64,000 bases of DNA, from positions 124,001-188,000 of the forward strand of contig NZ_FNVB01000010.1 of assembly GCF_900108315.1 (NCBI RefSeq), written 5' to 3'. Shown one piece after another: positions 42,457 through 48,954 of the stretch. This stretch comes from Saccharopolyspora kobensis. Its GTDB lineage: Bacteria; Actinomycetota; Actinomycetes; Mycobacteriales; Pseudonocardiaceae. Within the stretch, counting starts at the first letter, position 1. Each line of letters opens with the position of its first letter. A model generated the notes under the pieces. It searched no databases and was not told the DNA's origin. It saw only the letters and a program-made list of their open reading frames with translations. A program made the position numbers and the translations under genes.

Positions 42457-43127
42457 GACTGTTCTTCCTTTGCGGACAGGAGTTCCGGGAGGTCTCGGAC
42501 GGATTCGAGGACGTGGGTGGCACCGGCGCCGGTGAGCGCCTCGCGCGAGTGCGCGCCGGTGAGGACGCCTGCGACGACGGAGGCGCCGGCGCGGAGTCCT
42601 GATCGGACGTCGTAGACGGTGTCGCCGGCGGTGGCGACCGCGCGCACGTCGTCGATGCCCAGCCGCAGCAGCGCGGTGAGCACCATGTCCGGGTAGGGGC
42701 GGCCGCGGCCCGCCTGGGCCGGGGTGAGGGTGAGGTCGGCCAGGCCCTCCCAGCCCAGCGCCGCCAGGATCTGGCGCTGCGTGGTCTCGGAGAAGCCCGT
42801 GGTCAGCGCGACCCGCACGCCGTTGTCGCGGAGCTGCCGGATGGCGGCCTCCGCGCCGTCGATCGGGCGGCACTCGCCGTCGGCGACCCGCTCCGCGTAG
42901 GCGTGCTCGAAGGCCTGGTTCGCCTGCTGCGCGAGGGTTTCGTCGCCGTCGAAGAGGTGCCGGAAGACGGTGATCTTGGACTCGCCCATGGTGCGGCGGA
43001 CGTGCTCCAGCATGGACGGCCGCCGCGTGACGCCGATGTCGGCGATGGCCTGGGTGAACGCCCGCTCCACGAGGCCGTCGTCGGCGACCGTGGTGCCCGC
43101 CATGTCCAGCACTGCCAGCTCGATCAT
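42453..43127 (-). CDS. phosphonatase-like HAD hydrolase
   Basis: A 224-residue HAD enzyme of the TIGR03351 type found in phosphonate operons. Motif I DMAGTT (nucleophile D8) has the Ala-Gly typical of phosphonoacetaldehyde hydrolase relatives. Motif II is LTTGFS and motif III is GDTVYDVRSG. The cap holds GESKITVFRHL, but whether its lysine serves as a Schiff-base residue is not clear. It probably hydrolyses a phosphonate or phosphate product made by the FAD oxidoreductase. Coupled to its neighbours on both sides. Confidence 0.88.
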   Translation of the reverse strand: MIELAVLDMAGTTVADDGLVERAFTQAIADIGVTRRPSMLEHVRRTMGESKITVFRHLFDGDETLAQQANQAFEHAYAERVADGECRPIDGAEAAIRQLRDNGVRVALTTGFSETTQRQILAALGWEGLADLTLTPAQAGRGRPYPDMVLTALLRLGIDDVRAVATAGDTVYDVRSGLRAGASVVAGVLTGAHSREALTGAGATHVLESVRDLPELLSAKEEQS

Positions 43128-44242
43128 CCCTCGACCTCCTGCCACGTGTCGGCGGCGATGGCGGGCGAGCAGGTCATGCCGCGCCCGCCGGGGCCGGTCA
43201 CCAGCCAGACGCCCGGCAGCACCTGCTCGCGGTGCACGACCAGCGACTTGTCCGCCGTCTGCGCGTAAACCCCGGCCCAGCGGCGCACGATCCGCGGCAG
43301 CGGGCGGCCGAGCAGTTCCTCGGCGCGCTGCCGCAGGTGCTCGTAGGGGTCCTCGTGCACGTCGAAGGAGAACGGCTCGTCGTACTCGTGGGTGTCGCCG
43401 ATGGTCAGCCCGCCGTGCAGCCGCTGGACGAGCAGGAGCTGCATGCCGTTGGCGGCGGCCACCGGCGGCTGCGGCTCGGTGGCGTTGAGCGCGTCGAGCT
43501 CCTCGCCCCGGTAGCCGCGGTAGTAGCGCATGCTGTCGCCGTCGGCCAGCGACGTGGTCAGCTGCTCGTCGAGCGGGTCGGTCTGCATCATCTGCAGCCG
43601 CACCCGGCGCACCGGGAGCTCCGGGCGGAGTTCCTTCACCAGACCGCCGAGCGCCGCGCCGGTGCAGAGGACCACCAGATCGGCCTCGTGGCGCCGCCCG
43701 GTGTCATCGCGCACCCAGCCCTCGCCGACGTCGCGGACCTCGCGACCGGGGAGCCAGGTGTAGCGGCCGGTCTTCGCCAGGTGCGCGCGCAGCGCGGGCT
43801 GCGCGGTCCGCGACTCGACCGCGCCGTCCTGCTCGCACCAGAGCGCGCCGAGCATTTCGCCCCGCAGCGCGGGATTCAGCGTCCGAGCCTCGGCGGCGTC
43901 AAGCAGCTCGGTGCCACGCTCAGCGGCGTCGGGCCGGGCGACGAACTCCTCGGCGACGGCCATCTCGCCGGGCGTGCGGAGCACTGTCAGCGAGCCGTTG
44001 CCGCGGAAACCGAGGTCCGGCACGTCCGCGGCGATGCGCTCCCAGTCCTGGCGGGCGCGCAGGGCCACCTCCAGGTCCGGCCCGGGTTCCCGGCCGCTGA
44101 CCCAGATCAGCCCGAAGTTGCGGACCGAAGCCCCGCGGGCCTCGGCTTCCCGCTCCAGGTGCACCACTTCGTGGCCCCGCTCCAGGGCCCGCAGCGCGTG
44201 CATGGTGCCGAGCACGCCGCCGCCAACAATCAGAACTCGCAC
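43124..44242 (-). CDS. FAD-dependent amine/phosphonate oxidoreductase (TIGR03364 type)
   Basis: A 372-residue DAO-family flavoprotein. The FAD motif VLIVGGGVLGTMHAL is at the N-terminus. The block RGASVRNFGLIWVSGREPGPDLE and the C-terminal VTGPGGRGMTCSPAIA match the oxidase found with phosphonatase-like hydrolases. It is the first gene of the operon and overlaps the HAD gene by 4 nt. It probably oxidises an aminoalkylphosphonate to an aldehyde. The GTG at 44242 gives the typical start; 44251 is possible. Confidence 0.87.
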   Translation of the reverse strand: MRVLIVGGGVLGTMHALRALERGHEVVHLEREAEARGASVRNFGLIWVSGREPGPDLEVALRARQDWERIAADVPDLGFRGNGSLTVLRTPGEMAVAEEFVARPDAAERGTELLDAAEARTLNPALRGEMLGALWCEQDGAVESRTAQPALRAHLAKTGRYTWLPGREVRDVGEGWVRDDTGRRHEADLVVLCTGAALGGLVKELRPELPVRRVRLQMMQTDPLDEQLTTSLADGDSMRYYRGYRGEELDALNATEPQPPVAAANGMQLLLVQRLHGGLTIGDTHEYDEPFSFDVHEDPYEHLRQRAEELLGRPLPRIVRRWAGVYAQTADKSLVVHREQVLPGVWLVTGPGGRGMTCSPAIAADTWQEVEG

Positions 44243-44271
44243 GCCGCACACGCTCGCGGCCGTCCGCGAAT

Positions 44272-44314
44272 CCCCAGTGGAAACCGACCGAACCCCAGGT
44301 GAACACCGACCGAA
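44272..44314. repeat. tandem 21/22-bp direct repeat in the phosphonate-operon promoter
   Basis: CCCCAGTGGAAACCGACCGAA (44272-44292) is followed at once by CCCCAGGTGAACACCGACCGAA (44293-44314). They share CCCCAG at one end and CCGACCGAA at the other. A GntR-like half-palindrome ACTAGATCAGT (44317-44327) lies next to them. The array is 30 bp upstream of the FAD oxidoreductase start. Confidence 0.65.
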
Positions 44315-44365
44315 GGACTAGATCAGTTATCCGTTCGTGACCTTGCACGGCCCTCCCGCCCCGGG

Positions 44366-45121
44366 TCAGTCGCGGAGGTGGGTGATGAAGCTGAAGCGGT
44401 CGCCTCGGAAGAGGGAGCGGACGCGTTCGATCGGTTCGCCTTCCGGCGTCCAGGAGCGACGGTGCAGCAGGATCATCGGGGTCGCCGGATTGGTGCCGAT
44501 CAGCAGTGCCTCGCGCGGCGTCGCCAGGACCGTCTCGATGCGCTCCTCCGCTTCGCCGAAGCGCACGCCCAGCTCGTCCTGCAGGAACGAGTACAGCGAG
44601 CCGGTGGGGTCGAAATCCCCGAGCAGCTCCGGGAAGCGGTCCTTCGGCAGGTAGCTGGACTCCAGGCCGACGCGCTCACCGCCGGCCAGCAGCACCCGCT
44701 CGACGTGCACCACCTCGCCGCCCGGGGCCAGACCGAGGTCCGCCGCCAGCTGCGCGTCGGCCGACCGGGATTCGACGCCGATCACCGTCCGGCCCGGCTC
44801 CAGGCCCTGCGACCGGACGCCCTCGGTGTAGCTCGCCAGTTGCAGCGGCTGCACCAGCTTCGGCGGCGCGACGACGGTGCGGCTGCCCTGCCTGCGCGTC
44901 AGGCGGCCTTCGAGCACCAGCTCGGTGACCGCCTGCCGCAGCGTCACCCGCGACACCTCGAACCGCTCGGCCAGCTCCCGCTCGCTGGGCAGGGCCGAGC
45001 CCTCGCCGAGCTCTTCGACCAGGCCGAGCAGCTCGATCTTCACCGCGTAGTAGCGCGGAATCCGGCCGTGTTCGGGAATCCCGGCGCGAACCGGCTGATC
45101 CGCCCGATGATCGATGCGCAC
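44366..45121 (-). CDS. GntR-family regulator (UTRA domain)
   Basis: A 251-residue regulator with a winged HTH (about 24-75; LPSERELAERFEVSRVTLRQAV) and a UTRA domain (about 90-245; SYTEGVRSQGLEPG, SSYLPKDRFPELL). PhnF-type GntR/UTRA proteins control phosphonate genes, and this one lies directly upstream of and parallel to that operon. The GTG at 45121 is preferred over a TTG at 45130. Confidence 0.9.
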   Translation of the reverse strand: MRIDHRADQPVRAGIPEHGRIPRYYAVKIELLGLVEELGEGSALPSERELAERFEVSRVTLRQAVTELVLEGRLTRRQGSRTVVAPPKLVQPLQLASYTEGVRSQGLEPGRTVIGVESRSADAQLAADLGLAPGGEVVHVERVLLAGGERVGLESSYLPKDRFPELLGDFDPTGSLYSFLQDELGVRFGEAEERIETVLATPREALLIGTNPATPMILLHRRSWTPEGEPIERVRSLFRGDRFSFITHLRD

Positions 45122-45209
45122 GACAGCCAACCCTACTGCGCGCCCGAAAACCGCCTCCCACAGCGTGAAATCGAGCCGATTCCAACGAAAACCGCGGTAC
45201 CCGGCGGGA

Positions 45210-45238
45210 GGACCGCGGTTCCGGCTGAACCGCGGTCC
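45210..45238. terminator. 11-bp hairpin after the folD-DUF3017 operon
   Basis: GGACCGCGGTT and AACCGCGGTCC pair perfectly around a 7-nt loop, 14 bp beyond the DUF3017 stop. Confidence 0.6.
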
Positions 45239-45251
45239 CCGCGCAGGTCGA

Positions 45252-45566
45252 CTACCGCTTGATGGTCAGCGCCACGGCGAGGATCACCACGGCGAAGCCG
45301 CTGTAGAGCAGAACGTCCACCACCCGGCTCCGGATCGTCAGCAGGCCCGTGCGCTCCTGCGGGATCACCGCGCGCATGCCCGCCGCGACCAGCAGCGCCA
45401 CGGCGAGCAGCACCGTGCCGCGGCGCCAGTGCTGCATCGCCACCAGCAGGAAGCCGATCGCCGCGATGAGCAGCACCAAACCGAACGGCACGTGCGTCGA
45501 CAGGCGCGATTTTCCGCCGGACTGCTCGTTCACGTTCCTCCTGCCCTGCTCCTGAGCCGCGCTCAC
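45252..45566 (-). CDS. DUF3017 membrane protein
   Basis: A 104-residue protein with three TM segments (about 27-46, 50-65, 83-101) and a hydrophilic N-terminus. DUF3017 genes typically follow folD in actinobacteria, as here with a 9-bp gap. Function unknown. The GTG at 45566 has a CAGGAG motif only downstream, so initiation may be coupled to folD. Confidence 0.85.
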   Translation of the reverse strand: MSAAQEQGRRNVNEQSGGKSRLSTHVPFGLVLLIAAIGFLLVAMQHWRRGTVLLAVALLVAAGMRAVIPQERTGLLTIRSRVVDVLLYSGFAVVILAVALTIKR

Positions 45567-45575
45567 GAGCGGAGT

Positions 45576-46427
45576 TCAGCCGAGGTTGCGCTCGGCGGCC
45601 TCGACGACGTTGGTCAGCAGCATCGCGCGGGTCATCGGACCGACCCCGCCCGGGTTCGGCGAGATGAACCCGGCGACCTCCGCGACGTCCGGGTGCACGT
45701 CACCGGACAGCCCGGCCTCGGTGCGGGTCACGCCGACGTCGAGCACCGCCGCGCCCGGCTTGACCATGTCCGCGGTGATCAGGTTCGGCTTGCCCGCCGC
45801 CGCGATCACCACGTCGGCGCGGCTCACCTCGGCGGCGAGGTCCTTGGTCCCGGTGTGGCACAGCGTCACGGTGGCGTTCTCGCTGCGGCGGGTCAGCAGC
45901 AGGCCGATCGGGCGGCCGACGGTGATGCCGCGGCCGACGACCGCGACCTGCGCGCCGTTGAGCGGCACGTCGTAGCGGCGCAGCAGCTCGATGATGCCGC
46001 GCGGCGTGCACGGCAGCGGCGCCTCCTCACCCAGCACCAGGCGGCCGAGGCTGATCGGGTGCAGGCCGTCGGCGTCCTTCTCCGGCGCGATGCGCTCCAG
46101 CAGCGGACCGGCGTCGAGGTGCTTGGGCAGCGGCAGCTGCACGATGTAGCCGGTGCAGGCCGGGTCGGCGTTGAGCTCGTCGAGCACCGCTTCGACCTCG
46201 GCCTGGCTGACGTCGGCGGGCAGGTCCTTGCGGATCGACTTGATGCCGACCTTGGCGCAGTCGTTGTGCTTGGCGCGCACGTAGGAATGCGAACCGGGGT
46301 CGTCACCGACCAGCACCGTGGCCAGTCCCGGGGCGCTGCCCTGCTCGGCGAGCCGGGCAACCCGGGGCCGCAGCTCGTCGAAGATAGCTTCCTTGGTGGC
46401 CTTGCCATCCAGAATCGTCGCGCTCAC
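45576..46427 (-). CDS. folD: bifunctional methylenetetrahydrofolate dehydrogenase/cyclohydrolase
   Basis: A 283-residue enzyme that interconverts 5,10-methylene-THF and 10-formyl-THF with NADP. The catalytic Y49-x3-K53 (SYVRAKHNDCAKVG), the folate-binding QLPLPKHLD block, the NADP-site VVGRGITVGRP and the terminal SPNPGGVGPMT are all present. The length matches the family. The GTG at 46427 begins the usual SATILDGKA. Confidence 0.97.
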   Translation of the reverse strand: MSATILDGKATKEAIFDELRPRVARLAEQGSAPGLATVLVGDDPGSHSYVRAKHNDCAKVGIKSIRKDLPADVSQAEVEAVLDELNADPACTGYIVQLPLPKHLDAGPLLERIAPEKDADGLHPISLGRLVLGEEAPLPCTPRGIIELLRRYDVPLNGAQVAVVGRGITVGRPIGLLLTRRSENATVTLCHTGTKDLAAEVSRADVVIAAAGKPNLITADMVKPGAAVLDVGVTRTEAGLSGDVHPDVAEVAGFISPNPGGVGPMTRAMLLTNVVEAAERNLG

Positions 46428-46433
46428 GGCTGT

Positions 46434-47420
46434 TCATCGTGGCAGATGACGTGCGCCCCGTCCCGCCCGGTCCGGCATTGCCGCCACGCCTACAGCCACC
46501 AGGGTGAGCAGCACGCCCACCACGGTGGACGTCGCGATCCCGTCCCGGGTCGCGGGCGCGAACACGTCCAGCAGCAGCGCGCCGACCAGCTGCCCGGCGA
46601 TCATGCCCAGGCCGAGCAGCAGCACCCCGGTGTAGCGGACCAGCGCGACCGACCCGCCGATCACGAAGATGCCGAGGAAACCGCCGGTGTAGAGCCAGCC
46701 CTCGGCCGGGAGCTCGGGCAGGCCGCGCACCAGCACCTCGACCGCGAAGGCCAGCGCGAGGGCGGTCATCCCGACGCCGAAGTTGACCATCGAGGCGAAC
46801 ACCGCCGAGTCGGCCGCCTGCTTCATCCGGCCGTTGACCGCCGCCTGCCAGCCCAACCCGACGCCGGCCAGCGCCGGCAGCAGCACCAGCCAGCTCGCCT
46901 GCGCACCGCCGAGCTGCGCGGACACCGAGATCAGCACCGCCACCACGGCGAGCACCGCGCCGACGAGCCGCGCCGGCGTCACGCGCTGCGGCCCGGCGGG
47001 CCCGAGCCCGAGGCGGTCGACCACCAGCCCGCTGCTCACCTGCCCGGCCACCACCGCGACGGTGAACATCGCCACGCCCAGCGCGGTCGCGGCCATCCCC
47101 TGGGTGAACACCAGGTATCCGCCGCACACCCCGCCGAGGCACTGCCACGGCCGCAACCCGCCCGGTTCGCGCAGCGCCGCGGCCAGGTTCCGGAAGCCGC
47201 GACGGGCCCGCGGGATCAGCAGCGCGGCCGCGAACAGCACGGTGAACCCGCACGCGAAGGAGATCAGCCCGGCTGCGATCCCGTCGTCCATCCGGGCACC
47301 GAGCGCGCCGTTGATCCGGGCCTGGACCGCGAGCAGCAGTCCGACCGCGGCGGCGCCGACCATGCCGAGCGCGCGCTGTCCGACTTGCGGTTCAGAAGGT
47401 TTCACCGGCGAAAGGGTCAC
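46434..47420 (-). CDS. DMT-family transporter (YdcZ/DUF606 type)
   Basis: A 328-residue membrane protein with ten TM segments formed by two DUF606 halves (each with the five-TM pattern, for example LLLAVQARINGALGARM and GWQAAVNGRMKQAA). The function in this branch is probably export of a small metabolite. The GTG at 47420 overlaps the stop of the MFS gene, so the pair is coupled. Confidence 0.87.
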   Translation of the reverse strand: MTLSPVKPSEPQVGQRALGMVGAAAVGLLLAVQARINGALGARMDDGIAAGLISFACGFTVLFAAALLIPRARRGFRNLAAALREPGGLRPWQCLGGVCGGYLVFTQGMAATALGVAMFTVAVVAGQVSSGLVVDRLGLGPAGPQRVTPARLVGAVLAVVAVLISVSAQLGGAQASWLVLLPALAGVGLGWQAAVNGRMKQAADSAVFASMVNFGVGMTALALAFAVEVLVRGLPELPAEGWLYTGGFLGIFVIGGSVALVRYTGVLLLGLGMIAGQLVGALLLDVFAPATRDGIATSTVVGVLLTLVAVGVAAMPDRAGRGARHLPR

Positions 47421-48664
47421 GTGGCAGCAGTCTGCTCCGCAGCCCGCTCGGACCGCGATGCCCGGAGGTTGTGAGATACGACAAGCCCGGCCGCCGCCAG
47501 CGCCAGGCCACCGGCCGCCGCGGCCGCCGCGGCCGGACCGGCCAGGTCGAGCATCACCCCGGACAGCGGCGCGGCGACCGCCCCGCCGAAGGTGGTCGCG
47601 CTGGCCAGCCAGCCGAACGCCTCGTTGCGCCGGTCCGGTGGCGCGATGTCGGCCAGCCGGCCGTTGCTGGCCGCCAGCGTCGGGGCCACCGCCGTACCGC
47701 CGATCATCAGGATCGCGCCGATCAGCAGCGGCGAGCCCGGCTCGGTGATCGGCGGCAGCGCCGGCACCAGCGCCACCAGGCCGAGCGCGGTCAACGACGC
47801 GCGGAGCCAGAGCCGGGGCCGCCTCCCCGAACCGCCGAGCACCAGCCCGCCGATCAGCGAACCGACCGCCCACACCATCGCCAGCACCCCGGCCAGCTCC
47901 GGTTCGCCGCGCTCGCGCGCCCAGGCAACCAGCACCAGGTCGACCGAGATCAGCCCGCCGACCAGCAGCCCGAAGAAGCCGAGCAGCGAGACGAATCCCG
48001 GAATCCGGAACAACGGCGCGGACGTGCGCTCCCCCGCCGCGCGCTCGCCGAGCCCCTCGTTCAGGCCCGCGCGCCACAGCACGACGGCGAACAGGACGGA
48101 ACCGGCCGTCGCCCACGCGGCGCAGGCGCACATCGCCGCGGCCGGGCCCCACACCGCCACCGCGAACGCGGCGAGCATCGGCGCCACCACGAACAGCAGC
48201 TCCTGCAAGGTCGCCTCGACCGCGAAGGCGGCCTCGCGCGCCGGGCCGTCCGCCAGGCGCGGCCAGATCGCCCGCCCGATCTGCGTGATCGGCGGGTGCG
48301 AGAGCCCGGTGGCCAGCGCGACCGGCAGCACCAGCCACCAGTGCGCCGGATCGACCCAGCCGGTCACGACGATGATCGCGATCATTCCCAGCCCGGAACC
48401 GATGCCGGTCACCACCAGCAGCCGCGGCGGCGAGCTGCGGTCGGCCGCCCGCCCGCGCAGCGGCCCGGCGATCGCCTGCCCGATCGTGATCGTCGCGCCG
48501 ATCACGCCGCCGATCGCGTATGAACCGGTCCAGTCGACCACCAGGAAGGCCAGCACCATGCCGAGGGCCGGCATGTGCAAGCGGCCCAGCAGGCTGAAGA
48601 ACATCAAGCTCGGCGCGTGCGGGACCGCCGCGAGGAGTCGGTAGGGCTGCAGCACGCACCACAC
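47417..48664 (-). CDS. MFS transporter
   Basis: A 415-residue membrane protein with 12 predicted TM segments. The cytosolic loop between TM2 and TM3 has GRAADRSSPPRLL, the MFS motif A type. Efflux of drugs or metabolites is likely. The start is uncertain: GTG 48664 or GTG 48655, neither with a strong ribosome site. It is divergent from the TNT-domain gene. Confidence 0.87.
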   Translation of the reverse strand: MWCVLQPYRLLAAVPHAPSLMFFSLLGRLHMPALGMVLAFLVVDWTGSYAIGGVIGATITIGQAIAGPLRGRAADRSSPPRLLVVTGIGSGLGMIAIIVVTGWVDPAHWWLVLPVALATGLSHPPITQIGRAIWPRLADGPAREAAFAVEATLQELLFVVAPMLAAFAVAVWGPAAAMCACAAWATAGSVLFAVVLWRAGLNEGLGERAAGERTSAPLFRIPGFVSLLGFFGLLVGGLISVDLVLVAWARERGEPELAGVLAMVWAVGSLIGGLVLGGSGRRPRLWLRASLTALGLVALVPALPPITEPGSPLLIGAILMIGGTAVAPTLAASNGRLADIAPPDRRNEAFGWLASATTFGGAVAAPLSGVMLDLAGPAAAAAAAGGLALAAAGLVVSHNLRASRSERAAEQTAAT

Positions 48665-48954
48665 TCTTTCTTCTGGCACGGGTGTACCGCTACTCGTTTT
48701 CGCCGACCGCTGACCGCCGCCGATCCACCGTTGACCCAATCCACCTGGTGGTGTGATGTTCATCCGGACGAGAAACCGGCAGGCTCTCGTGACGAGATCA
48801 CCGCACGCGGTGACATGGATCTTGAACGCGCGCACGTGTGCTGGATCAACGGATCGGAAGTCCCACACAGCGCACATGGCCGGGCCCGCGTCGAGTAGCG
48901 TCTTGGGCCGGGGTGGAGTCGGGTTGCCTCGTCGAGAGGGGGAGGATGTCACCC
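48665..48954. other. 290-bp divergent region before the TNT gene
   Basis: There is no gene here. It should contain both promoters. No strong palindrome or repeat was recognised. Confidence 0.5.

Noticed and set aside
45114..47474. 786-codon plus-strand open frame
   Set aside because: It covers folD, DUF3017 and part of the DMT gene on the other strand, all of which have family motifs; the plus-strand product has none.
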